Origin: Perognathus longimembris pacificus
Taxonomy: Eukaryota; Chordata; Mammalia; Rodentia; Heteromyidae
Direction: 5' to 3'
Assembly: GCF_023159225.1 (NCBI RefSeq)
Contig: NC_063176.1
Coordinates: forward strand, 34,575,786 to 34,639,785
Length of the DNA: 64,000 nt
Position 1 is the first letter of the stretch. Every line of letters begins with the position of its first letter. The notes under the pieces are model-generated. The model saw only the letters and a list, made by a program, of their open reading frames with translations, ran no database searches and was not told the DNA's origin. The translations under genes and the position numbers were made by a program. Positions 34,230 to 43,215 of this stretch are shown here, one piece after another.

Positions 34230-34600
34230 TCATTTAGATGAACAATATTTTAAGTCTCTAGCTGGTATCCAGATTGGATTTGGTTCCCCAATTGGGAAAA
34301 TGCATGTGAAGCCCCTTCCCACACTGATAAGTGGGTCCGGGCCTCGCCATGCTCCTGTAAGGTGGTCCTTCCAATGGACTTCCACCTTTAAATAAGGTGT
34401 TTGGCTTGACCAATGTCTCTGGAAAGCCGACAGAGGTTGGTCCTTGGAAAAATTTAAAATATTTAATGTAAACATCGCTGTCCTCAGCTGGTCATGGGGG
34501 CTCCCCCCCTTTTTGTTTTAGTAATTGATCCTTCAGGGTCTTATTATGCCTCTCAATTATGGCCTGACCCTTTGGGTTGTATGGTATTCCAGTGGTATGT
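34230..34600 (-). pseudogene. ERV pol: integrase core end and C-terminal domain
   Basis: After a frameshift near 34610-34650 the integrase continues: GIPYNPKGQ at about 34590-34560 and the catalytic glutamate in IIERHNK just after, then the C-terminal domain (VHWKDHLTGAWRGPDP, FPIGEPNPIWIPARDLK), ending at the stop at 34230. It belongs to the same protein as the frame at 34601-35659 but cannot be read through. Confidence 0.8.
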
Positions 34601-35659
34601 TTAATATTCCACGTTTGTAAAAAGGTTTGTAGACTTGCTGGTGAAACAAGGTCCATTATCTGTCTGTACCTGTAGGGGGCGCCTCAGGATAGCAAAACAT
34701 TGTAAGAAGTGGCTCTCAGCGTGCCAGCTCCTTTCACCTGTATGGGCGGTGACCCAACATGCATGAGATTGAGTGTCTATGGACATAAATATATATTTCA
34801 TCCTTCCAAATGGAGCGTAGTGGGTTACATCAGTCTGCCAGATAACATTAGGCTTTAGGCCTCTGGGGTTGACCCCAGGAGATTGTAGAGGAGGGACTTG
34901 CAGAAAGGGCATACATGACCTGCAAGTCCTAATAATCTTTTTTAAATCTTTTATAGGAACTGAAGGGAATCTCTGATGTAACCCTCTCCAGTTTAAATGC
35001 GTATGCTCATGGAGTCCTTGGGCCATTTGAAGGTTTTGAGGCTGTAAAACAGCCATAGCTATAATAATCCCATTAGTGGCCAGATGATCGGCCTCTTGAT
35101 TACTTTGCACCAGGTTCCCAGGCAGTCCTTGGTGTCCGCGAAGGTGCTTTAAGAATATAGGCTCAGCCCGCTCTTTTAACAGAGACCTGACTTGGATCAT
35201 TAGAGGGGTGATTGGGTTCTCATATAACTTAATATATGAGGACACTAGGTTTGGTAACAAATTAACCACATACAAACTGTCAGAGAACAGATTCATCGGC
35301 TGTTTGACATGGGTCAGTGCCAAGGTGACTGCGTATAGCTCCTTAAACTGCGCAGATCCAGTAACTGCCTCAAAATAATGGGTGTTTCCTTTCCCATGGG
35401 CAGGGGAGGAGGTGGGGCATACCACCACAGCAGATCCCGCCCTTCCCCCATCTGTGAAAACATTTGCAGCCTTGACAAGAGGCCTGGTAGAGAAAAGTAC
35501 ATGAGGGGCCCATTGTAGCCTGGAAAATGAGGTCACCCACCTCGAAGTTCCATAATGGCAATCTAACTTCCCCATAAAACCCTCCAAGGTACTAGACACC
35601 AGTTTATGGTTCCTTTTGACCCATTCAAAATCTGACAGCCGGTAAGGGGTGGTTAGCAC
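34601..35659 (-). pseudogene. ERV pol: RNase H and integrase N-terminal/core
   Basis: An open run of 352 codons, the longest in the window. Residues about 70-200 form RNase H: acidic motifs FTDGG, KELYAV, LFSDSLYVV and NQEADHLA mark the D-E-D-D active site. Integrase follows: a zinc-binding HHCC region (THLNWRGLHQRF ... CRSC) and the first two catalytic aspartates (WQTDVTHY and VQTDNGPCF). The third catalytic residue lies past a frameshift at the 3' end. Upstream RT sequence lies in a different frame, so this is a fragment of a broken pol. The protein would have degraded the RNA strand of the hybrid and joined viral DNA to the host genome. Confidence 0.9.
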
Positions 35660-36760
35660 ATCAGGATCTCACCCATAATGCCTCAGGGAGGTATCCCTGC
35701 CCTTAATTATCAAGTCAGCTAGCTGGTCCAGCTGGGAATAAACTCTGGGAGCTCCTCCCACCGATGCGTGCACCCATTGAAGAGGCTCACCAGACTGGGT
35801 AATAGCAGCTGAAGAAAGCTCAGACCCAGGGAGGATCCAAAGGCAAAGAGGGCATTCAGGCTTGTAGTGAGCTAACTGCCATATTTAGGGCCATTTGGAT
35901 TTTCTGCAATGTTGCTTGAAGTGATGGAGTTATTGTAATAACATCAGTGGGCGCTTTGCCCTTTAAGGACTCATGGAGCAGAAGCAGCTCCTCTGTAGGC
36001 AGGTGAAGCCAGGGTCTTAACCAGTTAATCTCACCCAACAGTCTTTGCATCTCTACCAGAGTATAAGATGACTGGAAGGATAACTGGGGTTTAAGGGGGC
36101 ACAGAGAGTCTAGTTTAATTTCTGCCCCCAAGATCTTAAAGGGGTATACTTTCTGAAACTTGTCACTGGCTATATGCAGTACTCCTCCTTGTAGGAGTGT
36201 TTGTAATTTCCTAAAGGCCTAGTCCAACACTCGGACGTCGGCTGCCCCAATAATGATGTCATCCATATAAACATATAGAATAATATCGGGCTGGCTCCGA
36301 AGAGGTTGAAGGACTTGTGACACATAATGCGGACAAAAGGCTGGACTATTAGCCATGCCTTAGGGCAGAACCATCCACTCATAACTTTGGTTTGGCCCCT
36401 GGTAGTTAAGTGAGGGCATGGAGAAAGCAAACTTTTCACAGTCCTGGGGGTCAAGGGGAATGGAAAAGAAACAGTCCTTGATGTCAATTATAATGAGATT
36501 CCAATCCCGAGGAATGGAGGGGATCTATGGCAGCCCCCGTAAGGGGGTGACTGCGGGGATTATCCGCTCATTAATTTTTCTTAGGTCCTGTACCATCCTC
36601 CATTTACCTGAGGCCTTTTGTACAACAAATACAGGGCTGTTCCAAGGGCTCAGTGATGGTCTAATATGCCCTAGGGACAGTTGTTCTGATAATATTTCCT
36701 TTAATCTCTCTAACTTGCTTGAGGGGAGTGGCCACTGTTCCACCCACACCGGAGGACCCG
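35660..36760 (-). pseudogene. ERV pol: reverse transcriptase
   Basis: One frame carries the RT with several in-frame stops (for example at about 36525, 36360 and 35856). Visible motifs are VWVEQWPLP near the start, [19 protein letters not shown] and [14 protein letters not shown] (fingers), and an intact YMDD catalytic box encoded at 36258-36269 in the same frame, followed by a thumb/connection part (about 36131-35856: LGAEIKLDS, LLGEINWLRPWL). A frame change occurs before the RNase H frame at 35659. Inactive. Confidence 0.85.
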
Positions 36761-36799
36761 GGAGCCATCAAATGGCAGGCAGAGTAGGAACAGTGGCCC

Positions 36800-37335
36800 T
36801 TAGAATTGGGGGTGAGGCCCTGTAGAAGAAACAGGAGCCTCCTGCCCCAAGGCCTCGGAAGGAGGCCGTCTCTGATGGTCACTAGGGCCACTTGACAGGC
36901 CATGGCCTGACGTGATCGCAGCCTCAGCTTTCTCTAAGATGTCCTGTCCTAACAGATTGTCTGGTAAGCCTGCCATTATCAGGGGACGCACCTCTCCCTT
37001 ATTACCATCCATATCATCCCAGGAAAGCCAGTTCCTAGTTACTTCACTCTCAGCTTTGCCCCCTACTCCTGCTGTCTGGGGCCCAGAGATCAAATCCCAC
37101 CATGGAGGTATTTCCTCCTTCCTTAATATAGTCCGGTCAGCTCCGGTATCAATTAGGCATCGAAACCTTTTCCCGGCTATAGTAATCTCCATATTCGGCC
37201 TGGTTTCCGAGAGTATAGGGACTACCCAGTGGGTCCCAGGTTGGTCACTAGGCCGGTTGCCGGGTTGGTCACAGGGCTGGTCGCTAGACTGGTCGCCTCC
37301 TTTGGGTGCCAGGGCTGGAGGGCACCCCACTGCTA
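36800..37335 (-). pseudogene. ERV pro: aspartic protease frame, still open
   Basis: An open frame of about 176 codons in the -1 frame relative to gag, entered through the TTTAAAC site. After a Gln/Pro/Asp-rich linker, LIDTGADRTIL holds the catalytic aspartate (DTGA) and LPDNLLGQDIL carries the second conserved protease motif (GRD/GQD-type). The protease cuts the Gag and Gag-Pro-Pol polyproteins during particle maturation. The domain has no internal stop, but the gag frame that must be translated first is broken, so it is classed with the pseudogenes. Confidence 0.85.
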
Positions 37336-37342
37336 GTTTAAA
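37297..37342 (-). promoter_or_regulatory. programmed -1 ribosomal frameshift element (gag-pro)
   Basis: On the minus strand: slippery heptamer TTTAAAC (37342-37336) in the right phase (CC T TTA AAC), gag stop TAG at once after it, 8-nt spacer TAGCAGTG (37335-37328), stem GGGTGCC (37327-37321) with GGCACCC (37310-37304), and GGAG (37300-37297) able to pair with loop CTCC (37320-37317) as an H-type pseudoknot. Slipping by -1 enters the pro frame exactly. Confidence 0.8.
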
Positions 37343-38884
37343 GGCTTCCCCCCAGCATCAAACCTGGACTTGCACTCGCTTTGCCAATGATACCCCTTCT
37401 TGCACCGGGGGCAAAGTGTTTTAGGTGGCACCTTAGTGTGGCCTGAGAGTCGTCCTGATGAGGCACTAGGTCTTACGGAGCCTGAAGGACATTTTCTCCT
37501 GAAATGGCCATGACCACCACACCTGTAACAGTGCCCTCTGCTTACCTCATTGGCCGGGACAGGAGCCGGCTCCTCAGCGAGCGAGGCAGTCAGTGCCTGT
37601 GTTGGGCAGGCCTGAGTACTGAGATGCCGACAGGCAAATATCCAGCTTTCTAGAGGCCTATCCTTCATTCCTGCACAAGCTAGTTTGTGGTCTGGGTTCA
37701 TTCCATCCCATACCAGGGCCCTGACAAGTTCGTCCAGCTGGGACCCAGGATCCTTCTCCTGAAGACTTCCCTCCACCCTCTTGACAAAGGAGGCAAGGTC
37801 CTCTGTTGCCTCTTGATTAACTACTAGTGTCGGGGTCTTTGGGGGTTCTCTCCCTAAGGATCTCTATGCCCACATTCCCAGGGTCCGCACCCGTCCCCGA
37901 CAGGGGGCAGGAAGAGGGACCTGTTGAAAGTTAGTAACATATGGATTGGCGGGCCCAAACATCATTTCAAAGGTTATGGGGATTGGGGGATTGGCTGCTT
38001 GATATTTCTCAGCCTGGGCATAGCATGCATTTCTAAAAGAGGCACACCATTGCAGGTAGTCTTTTTTAGGAAGCAGGGTCTGACCTAAGCGCCTCCACGC
38101 CTGTGCAGTGGAAAACCGATGGTTCAGGCCATGGAGTAGGATGTGAGCCCAAGAAGAGCTCGGTCCCTTCCCAGCGACCGCTTTTTTTAGATCTCGGAAT
38201 TCCTTGACTTCCCCAGGTTCCCACCCAATCGTGATGCTTCCCACGTCAAAGTCTACCATATCGTCCATGCTTGGTAAGAAGCATGGCAGCGGCTGCAGCG
38301 GCGGTGGCAGTGGTGGCGGCGACAGGGCAGCGGGCTTTCTTGGGTTCAGGGCGGAGTGTCTGGTGGGGGAGGGGGAGCGGCGGCAGGAGCTGCCGGCTGC
38401 CCCACTCCCTCGCCGCGTGTCCCAGGAATGCGGCATCTAGTCCGGGATCCTGGAAGCTAGGCTCATAATCGAGGTCGAGCCAATGCCTATCTGCGGGCCT
38501 GTCAGGACGGGGCATTGAGCCCTCCTCCTGCGGGCCCGAGGGAGGGCCGCCTCCCTTCCCCTCAGGGCTCTCCTTCGCAGCCCCTGCCCGACCCAATGGA
38601 TTCTCTCCTGTGGAAAAGCAAGCTTTAAGAGAGGTGATGATCTGGAAGATCACAAGAGGAAGATCATCTCCCAACTCCTCTTCCTTGCCATCCAGCTCCC
38701 TCCCCAGTCAGTCCCAAGTTTCCCACGAAAGTGGGTTAGCTTTAACCAACCATGGGACGGCCTGGGTCAACTTTTCCCTAATCTGCGTGGTGGCAGAATC
38801 TGAAATAGTCTGTCCGGTATTTTTGAGCATGAACCGTAATATCTTAACAGTGGGTTCGCTCCATTGGCTATGCGTTTGCCCCAT
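37333..38884 (-). pseudogene. ERV gag pseudogene (matrix, capsid, nucleocapsid)
   Basis: Gag is the structural polyprotein of the particle. The likely start is ATG at 38884, coding MGQTHSQ, with Gly2 suitable for N-myristoylation. The matrix-like part is stopped in frame by TGA at 38708-38710 (after LSWETWD) and then stays open in the same frame to about 38300. A frameshift lies near the Ala/Pro-rich stretch (about 38270-38340). The capsid-like part follows (MDDMVDFDVGSI, EVKEFRDLKKAV, QWCASFRNACYAQAEKY) and a second in-frame stop is at 37864-37866. The last part has two zinc knuckles, CYRCGGHGHFRRKC and CPRCKKGYHWQSEC, the betaretrovirus-like arrangement. It ends at the TAG of the frameshift site. 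Confidence 0.85.
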
Positions 38885-38969
38885 CTGGATGGGCACTCTT
38901 TCCCCTGAACACAATGACTCAGTGTAGTCTGTGGGGTTATTGAACCCCGAAATTACCGGTTCGTTTGCC

Positions 38970-38987
38970 CCCCCGACTTGGGCACCA
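38970..38987 (-). other. primer binding site (PBS)
   Basis: Two bases inside the 5' LTR the minus strand reads TGGTGCCCAAGTCGGGGG. It starts with the TGG required by a tRNA CCA end. From memory it is closest to a tRNA-Lys(1,2)-type PBS but with about five differences, so the primer is uncertain. Confidence 0.65.
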
Positions 38988-38989
38988 CT

Positions 38990-39601
38990 TGTGGGGTTCA
39001 AGACCCCGTCCCCCTGCTTCACCCAGGGAGATGTTAAATCCCAAATTGTGAAAGAAACTCGGCTCTACTTCTCCCGCCCGCAAAAGGAGCAAGGCATGTC
39101 TTTATGGGCTATGCTAAGCTGAGGAAAGATGCCGAAACCTCCCCCCCCACCCCCCGTCCCCCCTCACATGTCCGGAGTAGACGCAGGACAGAGATTTCGG
39201 GGAGCCGGTTTGGATGTTCCACCAGTCTCAAGTTTATTCAGAGGGAGGGCAGAAGAATTTATTACGGTGATGAAGGCGGGAAGGAGAGGGACTTGGGGTG
39301 ACTAGCTGGAAGTTAGCGATTGGCTGAGCCGGGCTGTTCGACAAGAGTGGCACCCTGGGACTTCCCCCACGGGCTGACATCATGCCCCAATAGAACCGCC
39401 CCTGGGCTCCAGAGGCGCCATCTTGGAGGCATCTACGTGGACCCGAGATTGAAACGGGAGGCGGGGCTGAGCCAGAACTACTCCTTCCGGTTCTGGACCC
39501 AGAAGGCATAGGAGTGGCTTCCAGCCATGCGACCCCAGGGCGGGAAGAGGGGAGGGTCAGTCAGGGACTGCCCCTCTATGTATACAGCCAGCATCCCCAC
39601 A
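38990..39601 (-). repeat. 5' LTR (612 bp)
   Basis: Second LTR with the same TGTGGGG/CCCCACA ends. On the minus strand (sense) it carries a YY1-type CCAAGATGGCGCC (plus-strand 39414-39426), a CCAAT box (39319-39323), an AT-rich TAATAAATTC (about 39255-39264) that could be TATA-like, and AATAAA at 39233-39238. A C-rich insertion near 39140-39155 is absent from the 3' LTR. Confidence 0.9.
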
Positions 39602-39607
39602 CTGGAC
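39602..39607. repeat. ERV 6-bp TSD, right copy (CTGGAC)
   Basis: Abuts the CA end of the right LTR. L1 ORF1 reading resumes here. Confidence 0.8.
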
Positions 39608-40100
39608 CCTAGAAGATCCTCCCCAAGACATTATTATCAAGGCCTCAGATCTCAACAACAAGGAGCAAATTTTGAAAGCAGCCAAAACGAAGAAAGAACT
39701 ATATTACAATGGAAAAAAAGATCAGAATCATGGCAGACCTCTCCACACAATCTTACAACGCACAAAGAGCCTGGAAGAACACAATCCAAGTCCTCCATGC
39801 CAACAACTGCCAACCCAGAATTAGATACCCAGAAAAATTAGAATTCACTTTCGAGGGAAAAACCAGATCTTTCCATAGCAAAGAGGATCTAAAGGATTAT
39901 GTGAATAAAAAACCAGCCTTACAGTGAATTCAAAGAGGGGAACCCCACCCAACAGAAAATGTACAGGACCCCCAGACAGAAACAGAAAGAAACTACAATA
40001 GCCAGAGCCCAACAGGAAGAGCAGCTCAATAAAGACAAGAAAGAAGGGAGAGGAAACACAGCCTAACAGGAAAATGGAAGGGAAAAAAACACACCCATCC

Positions 40101-41138
40101 ATGATCTCTTTGAATATAAATGGTATAAATTCTCTGATAAAGATGAGCAGACTGACAGAGTGGATCCATAAAAAAAAAAAATTGCTATCTGTTGTCAAGA
40201 CCCATCTTACAGCAAGGGACAAAAACAGGCTCTGAATGAAAGGATGGAGCAAGATCTTCCTAGCAAACACACCTACTAAAATGGCAGGGGTAGCCATTCT
40301 GATTTCAGACAAGTGGACTTCTCATCAAAAAGATAAAGAAGGACACTACATTTTAATACAAGGAAAAATCCAGAATCAAGATATCACGGTGATAAATTTA
40401 TACTCACTGAACAAAAGAGGCCCTAAATATGTCAAACAAATTCTCGCAGAACTACAGAATAAGAAAGATCCAAACACAATCATAGTGGGAGATTGTAATA
40501 CTCCACTCTCTCCAAGAGACAGATCCAACACACAGAGGATTAGCAAGGGAGCCAAAGACCTAAGTAACACCATATCCCACATGGATCTGACAGATCTGTA
40601 CAGAGTTTTTCACCCTACAGAGACCTAATACACATTCTTCTCAGCAGCCCATGGAACATACTCCAAAATAGATCATGTCATAGTCCACACAAAGAACCTC
40701 AGCAAATACAAGAGTACTGACATTATCCCATGTATTCTATCTGATCACAGTGGAATCAAAGTAACCCTCAATAACAAAGGATACCACAGAAACCACACAA
40801 ATACTTGGAGGCTAAACCCCTCACTGTTATCTAACACTTGGGTCACAGAGCAAATTAAGGACAAAATTAACAAATTAATAAGCCACAATGACAATAAAAA
40901 TACACCACAAAGAAACCTATGGGATACAGCAAAGGCAGTGCTGAGGGGCAAGATCATTGCCTTCAGCGCACCCATTAAAACAATGGAATCAGAACAGGTA
41001 AATAACCTCATGATGCAGCTAAAACAACTGGAGAAACAAGAAAAAATTGAATCTAAAACGACTAGGAGGAGAGAGATCACAAAGATTAAAGAAGAGATAA
41101 ATCTGATTGAGAATAGAAAGACCATTCAACAAATAAAT
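40101..41138 (+). pseudogene. L1 ORF2 pseudogene, endonuclease part only
   Basis: ORF2p is the L1 endonuclease/reverse transcriptase. From ATG 40101 one frame runs for 346 codons with no frameshift but two in-frame stops (TGA 40233-40235, TAA 40626-40628). The APE-like endonuclease is recognisable from SLNINGINS, GDCNTPLSP (usually GDFNTPLS), YSKIDHVI and SDHSGIK, followed by the linker to about TIQQINK. The region of the catalytic glutamate reads VVKTHLT rather than the usual QETHL, so the Glu codon has changed. Reverse transcriptase, the C-terminal Cys-rich part and the 3' UTR are missing, because the element stops at the TSD. Confidence 0.85.
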
Positions 41139-41153
41139 AAACTTGCTAGAGAG
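41139..41153. repeat. TSD of the nested L1, 3' copy
   Basis: Second exact copy of AAACTTGCTAGAGAG. The AAA is shared with the end of the L1 sequence. Confidence 0.85.
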
Positions 41154-41691
41154 AGGAGATGCTAAGCCAGTCACCCAGAACAGGAAAAATGGCCCCATGA
41201 CTTAATTTTGAGGGTAGATCAGGCCTGGGCCAATGTGCATATACCCCAAAATAAGAGTGTCTGTGGGTCAGAAGATACAAGTGACTCTAACACGGACATC
41301 CAGGTTGAGGGTGTGGGTGTTCAGGGTCACACGCTCATGCAGAAGTTACCCCTCCCACTCCACATCCCTGCAGGAGTAGGGGAGGAGGCCTACTCATCAC
41401 TCCAACTCCCTGATAAGGAGGTGATAGGGAGTTATGGCAAAGAGTTGTAGTTCTGACATCTGTCTGGATTCAAATCCTGCTCTGCCAGTTTCTCTCTGTA
41501 GCATGGAGAAAGTCCCTTGGAAACAGACACAAGGAAAATCATAGTAGTTGATGTCACAGAGCTCTTGTGACCATTAAAGGGACAATATATCTAAGTGATC
41601 AACAGAGTACCTGAGACTTAGGCTCTGGAATCTCTAATCTCTAGCTAGTATGGCAATTAAGAACCTCTTCATTAAGTTCTCTACTTCTCAG

Positions 41692-41728
<37 letters not shown>

Positions 41729-42340
41729 TCCACCAGGCACAGTCATTTTTCACAACTGTAAGATGCAGGGCAGATCAAAGAATGGGTGGGGGAAGGGTTG
41801 TCCTCTGGACTCTAAAATAGCTGTTCTTGAGCTTGTTCTTGTGTTCTCAGGAAATCTTGCATATATGCTGATCATCATGCTACGTGAGTTCTCTTTTCTC
41901 TGACCCTCCTGTCTAGTTCTCTTTCTATTTCTGCTAGATCTAAAGCCAATGAATGAGCTCAAGGCCCTCTCACACACAGTACCTCTGATAGCTGTCCCGA
42001 TCCCTCTGTGTCAACTAGGAAACACACTCCCGCCACAAGACACTGCAGCCACTGGCCAGGCATGGGCATCTACCCATGGGCCCTCATTTACAGAGAATAC
42101 CTGAACCTTGTGGCCTGAATAAAGAATAACATCCATTATGGGCTCTTCCCTTCATTCTTCTTCTCTCTATTCTCCCCCGCACCAGTGCCTTACCCAAAGC
42201 TACTTCTCGGTTCTCCCAGAACCTCTCTTGAAAAAACCACACAAAGCTCTAATGCACATTAGCTATTTGACTTGGAGGAGGGAATATCTTCTACACCTCA
42301 GAATTATCTAAAATGTTTGTTAGCGTCCTGCCAAGCCTTT
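41154..42340. other. unique sequence with a CA repeat
   Basis: No gene recognised. (CA)n of about 15 units lies at 41696-41726. Confidence 0.4.
41696..41726. repeat. (CA)n microsatellite
   Basis: Pure CA run. Confidence 0.95.
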
Positions 42341-42344
42341 ACTA

Positions 42345-42490
42345 CTACATATTACATCATGTAATCCACTTGGAACTCCTATGAGTAGCATTTATTATCT
42401 TATTTTAGAGATGAAGAAATTAACAGACAGAGAGTTTATGAAGACTACCGAATGTCACAAGATGTAAGTGGTGGGAAATGTCAAATTTGA
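42345..42490 (+). repeat. MIR-like ancient SINE fragment
   Basis: TTATTATCTTATTTTAGAGA, then TGAAGAAATTAACAGACAGA and TGTCACAAGATGTAAGTGG follow the MIR core order (lower bank, threshold, gland-like words of the typical AGATGAGGAAACTGAGG region). Confidence 0.5.
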
Positions 42491-42567
42491 TGCTTATAAC
42501 TACTAGTCAGTTACATGATAGCTAATATAATCCAGCTTCCTCATGGTTGAAGCAAGAGCTACTCAAA

Positions 42568-42770
42568 GCAATCAAATATTAAGATGTAATCAGGTATTAT
42601 CAAAGCATAGTTACACAAAGAATATTGTGAAGTAAACAAAATATGAATCAATATATTTATCAAAAGTGATCAAAGTATAATTAGGATGGGTAATCAAATC
42701 AATCAAGTATTAATATGCATTAGCATTTTGAGCATCTAATTATAGAGCACATAATCAAAATATAATGGTG
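42568..42770. repeat. AT-rich degenerate repeat with ATCAAAG words
   Basis: Loose repetition of ATCAA followed by TATTA/TATAA (42571, 42599, 42669, 42693-42711, 42752). ATCAAAG, the TCF/LEF core, is exact at 42599-42605 and 42669-42675. Confidence 0.4.
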
Positions 42771-42989
42771 ACAGGGATAATAACACTTTTTAAAGTTGCT
42801 CATCTAAAAAAATCAACATTCTTATCCAGTAAGAATCAAATCCAAACTCTAATGAAGCTTATAGATATCACTCAGAATTCTTCTCTGGTCTCAGGGGGAT
42901 TCCTTTAATTAAGATGCTCATATAATTTATTTTTTAAATTTTGTAACTGAAAGAGACTTTATTAATAATCACAGCCTCATCTACTCAGT
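42771..42989. other. unique sequence
   Basis: Nothing recognised. Confidence 0.4.
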
Positions 42990-43215
42990 TGATTTGGAGG
43001 TGTGGCTGACATAATAGAGTATCTGCCTTGCTAGCTCAAAGCCCTGAGTTCAAACCCCAATACAAAAAAAAAAAAAAGTCAAGCTACTCAGAAGTCAGAG
43101 ATTGGGAGAATCACAGGGCTAAGCCACCCTGGGCAAGAAAGTTAGCATAACTCACATGTTAACAAATAAGCCAGGCATGGTACCAGGTGCAATCCAAACT
43201 ATCCTACTCAAATAG
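42990..43215 (+). repeat. ID-like monomer followed by old B1-like sequence
   Basis: GATTTGGAGGTGTGGCTGAC, CAAAGCCCTGAGTTCAAACC and a poly(A) at 43062-43075 make an ID-like monomer. The following AGTCAGAGATTGGGAGAATC and AAATAAGCCAGGCATGGTAC recall B1 parts. Confidence 0.5.

Larger units (their letters stand above)
32555..39601 (-). mobile_element. betaretrovirus-like endogenous retrovirus (ERV class II), env-less
   Basis: A provirus of 7,047 bp on the minus strand inside L1 ORF1. Order from its 5' end (right side): LTR, PBS, gag, pro, pol (RT, RNase H, integrase), about 1 kb non-coding, PPT, LTR. The class is argued from the 6-bp TSD, two CCHC zinc knuckles in Gag, pro in a separate frame from gag, and betaretrovirus-like RT and IN motifs. 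By eye the LTRs differ at about 35 of about 600 aligned positions (near 6%) plus a short indel, so it is not recent. All long genes carry stops or frameshifts. No env motifs were found. Confidence 0.9.
31852..39927 (+). pseudogene. L1 ORF1 pseudogene, split by the retrovirus
   Basis: ORF1 encodes the trimeric RNA-binding nucleic acid chaperone that coats L1 RNA. The start ATG at 31852 opens MRKSQRNITNFMKGQ. The frame stops within about 35 codons in an A-rich run (near 31957) and resumes in another frame at about 32035 with a heptad-rich coiled coil (LKDLQEVKKEMEVK, LNILRNEMHEKI). A stretch resembling the RRM follows (32390-32554). The reading then jumps the ERV and its TSD and continues from 39608 through the C-terminal domain (near 39709-39927: STQSYNAQRAWKN, NCQPRIRYPEKLEF) to the TGA at 39925-39927. 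Frameshifts and the ERV make it non-functional. Confidence 0.8.
30048..41138 (+). mobile_element. L1 with 5' end intact, 3' truncated in ORF2, hosting an ERV
   Basis: A LINE-1 on the plus strand: 5' UTR (30048-31851), ORF1 (31852-39927, split), inter-ORF spacer, and only the endonuclease part of ORF2 (from 40101). Removing the 7,047-bp retrovirus and one TSD copy leaves about 4.0 kb. It begins GGAGGAAGATGGCGCC, the kind of YY1-bearing start expected of a full-length L1 transcript, yet stops before the reverse transcriptase and has no long poly(A); the last bases are CAACAAATAAATAA. The 15-bp TSD shows that this truncated form is what was inserted. 3' truncation with an intact 5' end is the reverse of the usual L1 pattern. 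ORF1 and ORF2 carry stops, so it is dead. Confidence 0.85.

Noticed and set aside
36418..37424. Plus-strand frames of 135 and 170 codons inside the retrovirus
   Set aside because: They are antisense shadows of RT and protease, which are clearly coded on the minus strand.
38246..38674. Ala/Pro-rich 142-codon frame as an independent gene
   Set aside because: It is the continuation of the gag matrix frame after an in-frame TGA, ending at a frameshift. Its apparent start is TTG within gag.
39845..40582. Minus-strand hydrophobic frames of 155 and 68 codons
   Set aside because: They are antisense of L1 ORF1/ORF2; hydrophobicity comes from the A-rich L1 sense strand read as T-rich.
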